Assembly: GCF_000735345.1 (NCBI RefSeq)
Contig: NZ_JMPJ01000066.1
Span: 186,001-250,000 of the forward strand
Direction: 5' to 3'
Length of the DNA stretch: 64,000 nt
From: Ewingella americana ATCC 33852
Lineage (GTDB): Bacteria > Pseudomonadota > Gammaproteobacteria > Enterobacterales > Enterobacteriaceae
The position numbers and the translations under genes are program-made. The notes under the pieces are model-generated. The model saw only the letters and a program-made list of their open reading frames with translations. It searched no databases and had not been told where the DNA came from. Of the stretch, positions 45,514-53,639 are shown one piece after another. How positions within the stretch are numbered: position 1 is the first letter of the stretch; each line of letters starts with the position of its first letter.

Positions 45514-45609
45514 AAACCTTGCGTTGCCACGCAAACTGACCTTTAAGGTCAAGGTCAAAACCGTGCGCTGCCGCCACACCGCTAAAACCTTGCGTTGCCA
45601 CGCAAACTG
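45514..45609. repeat. 25-bp direct repeat at the left end of the palindromic element
   Basis: The 25 bases at 45514-45538 recur exactly at 45585-45609. Each begins AAACCTTGCGTTGCC, and each copy contains a small GCGTTGCCACGC hairpin. The two copies bracket the left outer arm of the large inverted repeat. Confidence 0.85.
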
Positions 45610-46190
45610 GCCCAGAAGGCGCGTAAGCGCGCGCCCTCTGGACTCCCGCGCTTTTGTTGCTGTGTTACCGAGGCTGCGCAGGGTTGGAATGGACCTGTTT
45701 CAGCCGCCGCAGTGATCGCCACGAAATGCCGCCGCTTAGGCGGTTCCCTCAGTTCGGGCTTCGAGCCATAGGTCTCGAACCACTCCCTCGGCGTCACTTC
45801 TGAACGTGGCCTACTGGCACTTACGCCGTGCCGTTTCATTGGGTTTTGACTTGCTCCTCCCCTAATTAGGAGGAGCAGAGCAGTACTTCAATGAAACGGC
45901 ACGGTTGAAATGCCTCAAAACCGCAGTCAAAAATGGCGCTGAGCGAACGGTTCGAGACCTAGGGCTCGAAGCCTGAAGCGAAGGCACCGCCTAAGCGGCG
46001 ACATTTTGCGGTGGAGAACTAAAGTAACTGAAACACGTCCGCCCAGCGAGCGGAGCGCGTAGTTAAGAGCCGGGGATTCTCAAGGGGCGCGGCGATAGGC
46101 GCCCCTTGAGGCCGGTGTGGCGGCAGCGCACGGTTTTGACCTTAAGGCCAGTATGGGCGGCGAGCCCACGGTTTTCGGGAACAGGGGCCG
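45514..46190. repeat. Nested palindromic element of about 600 bp
   Basis: A hierarchy of inverted repeats shares one centre near 45865: 45852-45860/45869-45877 (central hairpin), 45826-45841/45889-45904 (16 bp perfect), 45757-45780/45950-45973 (24 bp, one mismatch), 45731-45744/45986-45999 (14 bp perfect) and an outer pair 45553-45580/46114-46141 (28 bp perfect, centre shifted to 45847). The right end adds a second, diverged copy of the outer arm (to about 46180). No credible ORF inside. It fills the kdgK–yhjJ interval and looks like a mobile, non-coding palindromic unit rather than a known IS. Confidence 0.85.
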
Positions 46191-46207
46191 AAGCCCCCTC
46201 TAAAACT

Positions 46208-47731
46208 TTATTGCCCCTGCACTGCCGCCGGTGCATTACTCGCCGCATCGGCAGGTGCTGCCTCAGGCGCTACAGCAGGAACCATGATTTGATCGTAGGT
46301 TTCCTGCAACAGCTTGACGCTCATCTCTGGCTCGCCTTTCGGCTGTACCAGTAACAAGGCTGGGTCGCGGGAAAGCTGCTGTTTCAGCTCCTGATTCAAT
46401 ACCGGCAGAGTCAAGGAAGAGAGGAACTCCTGACGTAATTTCTGATACTGCTCTGGCGCGATATCCACCACACCATTCTGCTGAGAACGCAGGCGCTGGC
46501 TCATTAGCACGTCGGTGTCAGTGCGGGCATAAGTCGCAAACAGTTTGCTGAGCTGATCGTTCTTCTGAGCAATCAACGCGTCAAACTCAGCCTGAGACAG
46601 GCCAGTATCGCGCATTTTAAGCAACTCTTGAGACAGGTGCTTCAGCGAATCAAGCATCTTGTCTTGGGCAGCATCCATACGGATTGCACACTGGGCGCGC
46701 TGATATTGCACGCGGCAGTCAAAGCTTAAGTTAGGCACCGGCATCTCGGCGCTGGCTTTAGACTCTTTACCGTCAGGCGAGGTTTTCAGCGCCTGCTGCA
46801 AATGCCAGAACAAGGCTTCGCGCGCCAAATCACTGCGCCAGTAAGTGCTCAATGCCTGTGAATCTTGAATCGGCTGCCACGGCGTGTCCCATAACAGCGA
46901 CAACTTATCTTGCGTGATGGAGTCATCCATCAGCGTCATGGCTTTTGGTGGCAGGCTGGCAAGCGTTGGCAAGGTCTGCGGCGTCTCGCGAGTGCCTTTC
47001 AGCTTGGAGAAGGTTTTGTTGATCTGCTCGCTGAGATTACGGCTGCTATCAACATTACCCACCACGTACAGCGTCATGGCGTCCGGGGTGTACCACTGAT
47101 GATAGAACTGGCTCAGCGCCTTGGCATCTACCGGGTGCGCAGGAGACTGGCTCGGATCGTGGCCCAACAATGTTGAACCTTTCAGGCGATAACGCCACCA
47201 AGCATCTTGGGTATCCATCGGGATGGCACCCACGGGATCAGGAGAAATGCGCGCGCCGTCGCTGACGGTTTCAGGAGTGATAGGCAACTGACCGGCGGTT
47301 GACGCCAACCATGACAAGGCTTCTTTCAGCAGATCAGCGCGGCCATTGGGCAGGCTGATGTTGTACATGGTGAAATCATAAGAAGAGACGGCTGGCGGAA
47401 GAGGTCTTACGGTGCTGATAGCCTGTTGCCAGAAAGATTGTAACTGAGCGCTGCTGAAACCTTCGGAATGCGTTAAGGCGATACGAGGAAGGAAATGCGC
47501 GAAGCCGGTTTGTTGGCTTGATTCGGCTAAAGAGCCGGTACGGACAATAAGACGTAATTCAATGCGATCGCTTGGACGTTGCGGCGTTGCCAGCATCTGC
47601 CAGGTAAAACCATTGTCTAATTTACCCTGTTGCCAGGCTGGGTCGGGTTGTAGCGCCTCAGCCTGAACATTGCCTGCGGCAACTGCCAGCAGCAATCCAC
47701 CAACGAGTAAACGAATTTTGGTGCCCTGCAT
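46208..47731 (-). CDS. yhjJ: YhjJ, exported M16-peptidase-like protein with degenerate active site
   Basis: Periplasmic member of the M16 (pitrilysin/insulinase) family. The ATG at 47731 starts MQGTKIRLLVGGLLLAVAAG, a signal peptide cleaved near VQA-EA; total 507 residues. The zinc motif HxxEH is replaced by HFLPR (GFAHFLPRIAL), as in E. coli YhjJ (HAIPR), so peptidase activity is unlikely. A Pro/Ala-rich tail ends the protein. Position between kdgK and dctA is conserved. Confidence 0.93.
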   Translation of the reverse strand: MQGTKIRLLVGGLLLAVAAGNVQAEALQPDPAWQQGKLDNGFTWQMLATPQRPSDRIELRLIVRTGSLAESSQQTGFAHFLPRIALTHSEGFSSAQLQSFWQQAISTVRPLPPAVSSYDFTMYNISLPNGRADLLKEALSWLASTAGQLPITPETVSDGARISPDPVGAIPMDTQDAWWRYRLKGSTLLGHDPSQSPAHPVDAKALSQFYHQWYTPDAMTLYVVGNVDSSRNLSEQINKTFSKLKGTRETPQTLPTLASLPPKAMTLMDDSITQDKLSLLWDTPWQPIQDSQALSTYWRSDLAREALFWHLQQALKTSPDGKESKASAEMPVPNLSFDCRVQYQRAQCAIRMDAAQDKMLDSLKHLSQELLKMRDTGLSQAEFDALIAQKNDQLSKLFATYARTDTDVLMSQRLRSQQNGVVDIAPEQYQKLRQEFLSSLTLPVLNQELKQQLSRDPALLLVQPKGEPEMSVKLLQETYDQIMVPAVAPEAAPADAASNAPAAVQGQ

Positions 47732-48068
47732 GTGAACCCCTACGTAATGACAATCCAATTTTCAATTTGTCTGTCCTGCCGGTGTCTGACGACTGGCCCA
47801 CAGGATATCGATGTGTTGAAACGAAGACGGCAAAGTTTAGCACTGTGTTAGACCGCACGTTTTCGCCGATGTCACCGTTCACATGAAAATTTTCTAAGAA
47901 AAAACTGCCTCAGGGACATCGGGGATGCACATTATGAAGATAATCTTAGGGTTACATCAAGCAACCGTTGGATTTATAGGGAAATTAAGCATGAAAAAGG
48001 CAGGTTTGGAGTATTCCAACCTGCCTTTTTTATAACTTACGAACGGTTTTTAGAAACAACGGATCCGA
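47732..48068. other. Region between dctA and yhjJ
   Basis: About 337 nt without a gene. It holds the dctA terminator (47994-48031) and, presumably, the yhjJ promoter near 47760-47900; no clear promoter was picked out. A short minus-strand frame here (47658-47882) is not convincing. Confidence 0.45.
47994..48031 (-). terminator. Terminator of dctA
   Basis: Twelve- to thirteen-base arms at 47998-48010 and 48015-48026 (GGCAGGTTGGA on the minus strand), with a T run on the minus strand at 47994-47998 and A run opposite. Confidence 0.88.
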
Positions 48069-49352
48069 TTAGACCGTTTTCCCTGCCGCCAGCTCGGTAT
48101 TTTTCCCGGACAGCTCGGCGTTCATTTGGCCTTCATCCAGTTGGTCACACCATTTGGCGACCACGATTGTAGCTACACCGTTACCCACCAAGTTGGTCAA
48201 GGCACGCGCTTCGGACATGAAACGGTCGATACCCAGAATCAGGGCCAGACCCGCCACCGGCAAGTGCCCTACTGCTGACAGGGTTGCGGCCAGAACGATA
48301 AAGCCGCTGCCGGTCACGCCCGCCGCGCCTTTAGAGGAGAGCAGCAGCACCACCAACAGGGTGATTTGGTGCCAGATATCCATGTGGGTATTGGTTGCCT
48401 GAGCAATAAACACTGCCGCCATGGTCAGGTAAATCGAGGTGCCATCAAGGTTGAAGGAGTAGCCTGTTGGGATAACCAGACCCACCACTGACTTCTTACA
48501 GCCAAGACGCTCCATCTTGTTCAGCATGCGTGGCAGAACAGATTCAGATGAGGAGGTGCCGAGAACGATCAGCAGCTCTTCTTTTATGTAGCTGATAAAT
48601 TTGAAGATGCTAAAACCGGTGAAGCGAGCAATCAGGCCCAGCACCACCACCACAAACAGCACGCAGGTCAGGTAGAAGCAGAGGATAAGCTGGCCCAGCT
48701 GCACCAGTGAACCCACGCCATATTTACCAATGGTAAAGGCCATCGCGCCGAACGCACCCAGTGGAGCAAGGCGCATGATCATGTTGATGATGCCGAAAAT
48801 GACTTTTGAGAAGCTGTCGATGAAGTTGAAGACCAGCTGGCCTTTATCGCCCAGACGGTGCAGCGCGAAGCCGAACAACACAGCAAACATCAGCACTTGC
48901 AGGATGTTGCCGCTGGCAAAGGCACCAATCACGCTACCCGGAATAATGTCTAACAGGAAAGGAATGATCCCCTGACTCTGCGCTTGTTCCGCGTACACCG
49001 CGACGGCTTTGGCATCCAACGCGGCTGGGTCAACGTTCATGCCCGCGCCCGGTTGGACGATGTTGACGATCACCAGACCAATAATCAGCGCGATGGTGCT
49101 GACGATTTCGAAATAGAGCAGAGCAATGGCGCCGGTGCGGCCCACGGCTTTCATGCTCTCCATTCCGGCAATACCGGTAACCACGGTACAGAAAATCACC
49201 GGAGCGATGATCATCTTGATTAATTTAACAAAGCCGTCACCTAACGGCTTCATCTGTGCGCCTAGATCCGGATAGAAGTGCCCAAGCAACACGCCCAGCG
49301 TAATTGCCGTTAATACCTGGAAATAGAGGCTTTTGAAGAGACTTTTTTTCAT
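48069..49352 (-). CDS. dctA: C4-dicarboxylate transporter DctA
   Basis: Aerobic proton/Na+-coupled importer of succinate, fumarate and malate. 427 residues (E. coli 428). Family marks are [18 protein letters not shown] (re-entrant loop HP1), [16 protein letters not shown] (helix 7) and [19 protein letters not shown] (HP2). It works with mqo (malate oxidation) found at 29-31 kb. In E. coli dctA is controlled by DcuSR and CRP; here a 10-bp-arm hairpin lies 28 nt upstream of the start. Confidence 0.96.
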   Translation of the reverse strand: MKKSLFKSLYFQVLTAITLGVLLGHFYPDLGAQMKPLGDGFVKLIKMIIAPVIFCTVVTGIAGMESMKAVGRTGAIALLYFEIVSTIALIIGLVIVNIVQPGAGMNVDPAALDAKAVAVYAEQAQSQGIIPFLLDIIPGSVIGAFASGNILQVLMFAVLFGFALHRLGDKGQLVFNFIDSFSKVIFGIINMIMRLAPLGAFGAMAFTIGKYGVGSLVQLGQLILCFYLTCVLFVVVVLGLIARFTGFSIFKFISYIKEELLIVLGTSSSESVLPRMLNKMERLGCKKSVVGLVIPTGYSFNLDGTSIYLTMAAVFIAQATNTHMDIWHQITLLVVLLLSSKGAAGVTGSGFIVLAATLSAVGHLPVAGLALILGIDRFMSEARALTNLVGNGVATIVVAKWCDQLDEGQMNAELSGKNTELAAGKTV

Positions 49353-49658
49353 TTATTGCCCACCCTGTATAGATACAACAGCCTTGGTAAATACCAAGGC
49401 TACCGCTCAAAATTGATAGGCGGGAAAATAACACCGCCATAACAAGATGGAAATAATTTGTTCCGCTTTGTAATTATCTTTGTTTTAAAATAAGAACTGA
49501 AACGATTCAGTTAAAAAGTAATAGGCTGCAAAATACATAAGAAATGCCGCCCCACGGGTAAAAGTCGGCAAAACCTTGGCGATATTTTTGGAATTAAAAC
49601 CAGAGGGGCTTTTGTTGCGGATAAATAACTTCCGATAACTTTAGTTTCAAAACTAAAG
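49353..49658. other. dctA upstream region
   Basis: About 306 nt, AT-rich, containing the dctA promoter region and the hairpins at 49380-49401 and 49635-49662. No gene seen; a minus-strand frame at 49511-49777 overlaps pdeK and looks spurious. Confidence 0.45.
49380..49401. promoter_or_regulatory. Palindrome in the dctA leader
   Basis: AGCCTTGGTA (49380-49389) and TACCAAGGCT (49392-49401) are exact inverted repeats separated by AA, 28 nt upstream of the dctA ATG. It could be an operator or an mRNA leader hairpin. Confidence 0.5.
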
Positions 49659-49662
49659 TTAT
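49635..49662. repeat. Hairpin overlapping the pdeK stop codon
   Basis: 13-bp perfect arms ATAACTTTAGTTT (49635-49647) and AAACTAAAGTTAT (49650-49662), 2-nt loop; the pdeK stop at 49659-49661 lies inside the right arm. No T tract in the direction of pdeK. Confidence 0.7.
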
Positions 49663-51638
49663 TTTCCGCAGAACTTACTTTCGAATTCTGCCTGCGGTAA
49701 AGGCGGTGAGAAATAATAACCTTGGCCGAAAATAATATTGTTTTCCAGCAACCATTGGCGTTGTTCATTGGTTTCAACGCCTTCGGCGATCAGCTGAATG
49801 TCCATGGCTTTGCCAATAGACGCAACAATGTTCACCATCACGTCATCATCTGGCAGCACGTTGATAAAGCTGCGGTCGATTTTGATAACGTCAATGGGCA
49901 GGCTGCGCAGGCGGTTGAGGTACTCCAGTCCGGAATAGCCGAGACCAAAATCATCCAGCTCAATAGAGACACCGGCGGCGCGCAATTCACTTAACAGTAA
50001 TAATGCGCGGTCCAAATCCTCAATGCGCGCCGTTTCTGTGATCTCTAACACCAGTTGGCCCGGATTGATTTTATAACGGCTGAGCAAGCTGCGCAGTTCA
50101 GGTAAGAAGTTTCGCTGCTGAATTTGAATTCCAGACAGATTAACCGACAGCGGCAGCGTAATTCCCCTCTGCTGCCAATCCGCCAAAATGCCGCAGCCTA
50201 ATTCCAGCACTTTATATCCCAGCAGCCCCATCACGCCTATTTCTTCCGCCAGCACGATGAAATCACTTTCCAGCCCATAACTGCCGTCCACCATTCTGCG
50301 GCGCAGCAGGGCTTCGGCCCCCATGACTTTGCCGGTCTGCATATTGAACTGGGGCTGAATAAATAAGATGAAGTCATTTTGGCCGACGGCGTGCAGGATT
50401 TCATTTTCCTGTAGCAGCCGTTTTTGAATTCGGTCAGTCAGCTCTGGCTCGAAGAACAAAATCTGGTTTTTGCCTTGCTGGTAGGCGGAAACGCGCGCCG
50501 CGCGCGCATTGGCCATTAGCTGCGTGGCGGTGACTGGCGCTTCGCCATCATAATGCACAATGCCGATGCTGCCAGTCGGGTGCAGCGCCAGCGGGGCGAC
50601 GTCACTCTGCTGCGGCGCATTAATGCGCTCCATAATCTGGCGCGCCAGTCGCATCGCCATAAACGGGCGCGGAATGTCACTCGCCAGCAGGGCCAGCTCG
50701 TTATAACTCAGCCTTGCCAGCACGCAGTTGGACGGCAGCACGTCAATAATCGAGTTGATCAGCGGGCAGCTCAGATGGCCGTCGTCGCGCAGGCTTTCAA
50801 TACCAATCAGCAGCAGGTGGAAATCTTTCTCCTTGGGCGCGGCATTCAGCCGCATCTGCAACTGCGCCATAAACTGCGCTTCATTATTTAACGCGCTGTC
50901 GGTCGTCGAAGTGATGTCCTGCACCTTCTGCTGCATTTTGAGCAAATGCTGCTGATTGCGGTTATAGCTGCGTATCAGCATGCCGAACTCATCATCCTCG
51001 TGGCGCGGAGGCAGAGTCAGCTGATGGCTGCAAATTTCGTTTTCCGGCAGAGATTCCAGCTCGCGCGCAATGGCCCGCAAGGGTTTTACCACCAGACGAT
51101 TCACGCACCAGCTCACGGAAATGGTCAAAATCAGCGCCAGCAGCAGGTAAGTGGTCAGCATGGTCGACAGCGCGCTGATGATGAACTGGTACATCCGATA
51201 GGAGTCAGCCTGAAGCACTAAATAAGCTAAGGGTTTGGGGTCTTTAGGGCTAGCCGCCGCCGAGTAGAGCGGCACGGAAATCTTCACCGGCAGGTTAAAA
51301 CCGCGAGTTATCCATTCTGGGACCGGGCGGCCCGCAGGAAAATTGGTATGCAGCGCGGCAATTTCATTGGGCATTACCACGTCGGCGCGGCTGAGAATAC
51401 CCACCGGACGCAGCGTGTTGAGAATTTCTTGTGTTTCGTTGAGGTTGACGTCAAGCACCGCCTGCGACAGGGGCTTTCTCACGGAATGGGCAATATTTTC
51501 AAGCTGTTGGGCGTAATCCTCCCTCCGCTGCTGCACAAAGTGAAACAGTTGGATGAGGATAAAAATACAGATAGTGATCACCGCAACGGTGGATACCGCC
51601 GCCATCTGTTTAATGGTTAATGAACGCCTGACCCGCAA
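49659..51638 (-). CDS. pdeK: EAL phosphodiesterase PdeK (YhjK, HmsP-like)
   Basis: Inner-membrane c-di-GMP phosphodiesterase of 659 residues (E. coli YhjK 649). Order: membrane helix (12-32), periplasmic domain (to about 150), second helix (about 155-177), HAMP (LVVKPLRAIARELESLPENE), degenerate GGDEF (no GGDEF signature), and EAL domain from about 430 with GAEALLRRR, NLSGIQIQ, LEITETARI, ELDDFGLGYS and IAEGVET intact. TTG start with GGAG 7 nt upstream, and RRSLTIKQMA as in E. coli. Divergent from bcsO; HmsP of Yersinia limits biofilm polysaccharide. Confidence 0.93.
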   Translation of the reverse strand: MRVRRSLTIKQMAAVSTVAVITICIFILIQLFHFVQQRREDYAQQLENIAHSVRKPLSQAVLDVNLNETQEILNTLRPVGILSRADVVMPNEIAALHTNFPAGRPVPEWITRGFNLPVKISVPLYSAAASPKDPKPLAYLVLQADSYRMYQFIISALSTMLTTYLLLALILTISVSWCVNRLVVKPLRAIARELESLPENEICSHQLTLPPRHEDDEFGMLIRSYNRNQQHLLKMQQKVQDITSTTDSALNNEAQFMAQLQMRLNAAPKEKDFHLLLIGIESLRDDGHLSCPLINSIIDVLPSNCVLARLSYNELALLASDIPRPFMAMRLARQIMERINAPQQSDVAPLALHPTGSIGIVHYDGEAPVTATQLMANARAARVSAYQQGKNQILFFEPELTDRIQKRLLQENEILHAVGQNDFILFIQPQFNMQTGKVMGAEALLRRRMVDGSYGLESDFIVLAEEIGVMGLLGYKVLELGCGILADWQQRGITLPLSVNLSGIQIQQRNFLPELRSLLSRYKINPGQLVLEITETARIEDLDRALLLLSELRAAGVSIELDDFGLGYSGLEYLNRLRSLPIDVIKIDRSFINVLPDDDVMVNIVASIGKAMDIQLIAEGVETNEQRQWLLENNIIFGQGYYFSPPLPQAEFESKFCGK

Positions 51639-52227
51639 CCTAGTTCTCCATGAGATGCCAACCTGATCAACCCGCCTATCCTAACAGTGCAAACGGGAGG
51701 AACAATAGCTTGGCGCAGTATACCTGATAAGCCCCCTTTCTCATGCCCTAACCGAGGGTTTTATGCATTAAAATCCTTGTTTTATATCAAAGGATAATAG
51801 CGATTTAATCCCTGATAACTTCATGGTATCCCTAATATAAATAGTTAATATCAATGCTCTTAGCCACGCGGCAGCCAATAAAGCGACTAAAATCGGCTAT
51901 TAGTCTAACGCTGAGCATGCCAGAGGGGTTAATGTGCTGTATAAGCAGCGAAAACCGAGATCAATGAGTCAGCTCGCCAGCTAACAAAAGCAGATCACAT
52001 CTAACCCTCTGTTTATCATGAAATTACATCAAAATAGGTCTGAGAGAGCCACCAGCTTATTTTTCGTAAATACTGGTTATAAACGGACAATAACTGATAC
52101 ATTAAGATTATTCCTACGTCATAAATAATCTAGATTTTAACTAAGACATTCTGAAAAATAGCGGCACTGAGCAGGGAAGTTTTACGCCTAATACCTCTGA
52201 TAACAAAAATCCTATCGGGCATAAAAT
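51639..52227. other. Divergent control region pdeK / bcs operon
   Basis: 589 nt, strongly AT-rich, no gene. It must contain the pdeK and bcs promoters. Small dyads are present: GACTAA/TTAGTC (51885-51905) and AGATTATT/AATAATCT (52105-52131, 11-nt loop), the latter 97 nt before bcsO. The bcsO start lacks a good Shine-Dalgarno. No transcription factor site could be assigned by eye. Confidence 0.5.
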
Positions 52228-52815
52228 ATGAATAATTATGACGACATTAAGCGTTTCATTGATAAATCAAAAACTGAAGGTCTTGATTATAAAGAAATAA
52301 ATGAAAAGTCGATGGGGAATGGCATCACCAGCTCGATGAATAAATGGACGCTGATTAAGCAAATTTCCTCTGGCGATGAGCCACAGGGGGCGCTAGACAA
52401 TGGCCGCACGACCCAGCCAACGCCACAGCCAGTGAGCCAGGAAGAGTTCAAAAACGTGGCTCCCGCCGCGCATAAAACAGAGATCTCCTCTCCGACTCCC
52501 GCACGTGCCGCCGAAGCTAAAAATGTCTCAAATGACATCGTCAGTTCCTCGATCACGCCAGTCGACATGAATATTCTCGACACTCTGCGCGCCGCCCTGC
52601 CGGACGCCGAAGTCGCGCCGCAGCCAGCTCCTGCGCCTCAGGCTGTCTCTCCTTTTGCCACCAGACAGCCTGCCCCGGCAGCCGTTCAGCCAAAAGAGAC
52701 CAGCAACCCATTTCGCCAAATGTTTAAACAAAAAGCGCCACAGCCCGAGGGGAATACCCTGCCTCGCGACACGCCGCTTCAACCCCTGTTAGAGATGATT
52801 GCCTCATGCCGTTAG
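52228..52815 (+). CDS. bcsO: Cellulose biosynthesis accessory protein BcsO
   Basis: 195-residue, proline-rich protein that heads type I bcs operons of several Enterobacterales. The N-terminal MNNYDDIKRFIDKSKTEGLD block fits the BcsO family as I know it; a Pro/Ala/Gln-rich linker (60-180) and a short C-terminal LQPLLEMI helix follow. Residues 18-46 (LDYKEI ... NKWTLIKQI) also recall the small protein BcsR of E. coli. The last 10 nt overlap bcsQ. The role is unproven; it probably binds BcsQ or places the synthase in the cell. Confidence 0.75.
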   Translation: MNNYDDIKRFIDKSKTEGLDYKEINEKSMGNGITSSMNKWTLIKQISSGDEPQGALDNGRTTQPTPQPVSQEEFKNVAPAAHKTEISSPTPARAAEAKNVSNDIVSSSITPVDMNILDTLRAALPDAEVAPQPAPAPQAVSPFATRQPAPAAVQPKETSNPFRQMFKQKAPQPEGNTLPRDTPLQPLLEMIASCR

Positions 52816-53609
52816 TTTGTGTGTGTTCCCCAAAAGGCGGGGTCGGTAAAACCACGGTCGCGTCGAATCTGGCGTATTCACTTGCCCGCAGCGGCAGCAA
52901 AGTGCTGGTTATCGATTTCGACGTACAAAATGCCCTGCGCCTGCACTTTGGCGTGCCTATCTCTGACACGCGCGGCTTCGTGGCGGGCTCAGGGAATGAA
53001 TCCGACTGGAGCCAGTTCATCCTCAAGGCCGGTTCAAACACCTTCGTGCTGCCTTATGGCGAAGTCACCGAAGAGCAGCGGATGGAGTTCGAACATCAGT
53101 TAACCCTCGATCCCCACTTCTTGCAGCGCGGCCTAAATACCGTGCTCAACTATCCGGGGTTGGTGATCATTGCCGATTTCCCTCCCGGCCCAAGCCCGGC
53201 ATTGAAAGCAGTGCAGGCGCTGGCGGATCTCCACGTGGTGGTGATGCTGGCGGACACCGCGTCGCTGTCGTTATTACCCTTGATGGAAAAAAACCGGCTG
53301 ATTGGCACGCCTTTGAATAATAAAAAAGGTGAGTATTACGTGGTCAACCAAAGTGACACCCGCCGGACATTAAGCCGCGACGTCACCCAGTTCTTCGAAC
53401 AGCGTTTGAATGAACGCTTGTTAGGCACCATCCACAGGGATGAATGTGTGCCAGAGGCCAACGCCTCGCAGCGATCGATTATTGATTTCAGCCCGGTATC
53501 GGCCTCGGCCTTTGATATTGAGCTGATCAGCAAAAAAGTCGCCGCTATTTTAGGGATCAAAGTCGGCGATGGGGAATTGCATGCCTCTCCAAAGCCAGAC
53601 AATTATTAA
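52806..53609 (+). CDS. bcsQ: BcsQ, MinD/ParA-type ATPase of cellulose synthesis
   Basis: Cytoplasmic SIMIBI-class ATPase needed for cellulose secretion and, in E. coli, for polar placement of the Bcs machine (formerly yhjQ). Deviant Walker A SPKGGVGKTT at residues 8-17, LVIDFDVQNALRLHFG and IIADFPPGPSPA (Walker B region) are present. 267 residues, versus 242-250 in E. coli. It overlaps bcsO by 10 nt and leads bcsA by 30 nt. Full-length, without the premature stop known in some E. coli K-12 lines. Confidence 0.93.
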   Translation: MPLVCVCSPKGGVGKTTVASNLAYSLARSGSKVLVIDFDVQNALRLHFGVPISDTRGFVAGSGNESDWSQFILKAGSNTFVLPYGEVTEEQRMEFEHQLTLDPHFLQRGLNTVLNYPGLVIIADFPPGPSPALKAVQALADLHVVVMLADTASLSLLPLMEKNRLIGTPLNNKKGEYYVVNQSDTRRTLSRDVTQFFEQRLNERLLGTIHRDECVPEANASQRSIIDFSPVSASAFDIELISKKVAAILGIKVGDGELHASPKPDNY

Positions 53610-53639
53610 TAGCTCCAGCAGAAAGCGACCCTATAAGCG

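Noticed and set aside
45582-45839. Open frames of 60-85 codons inside the palindromic element
   Set aside because: Frames on both strands arise from GC-rich inverted repeats; no start signals or protein-like features, no transposase motif.
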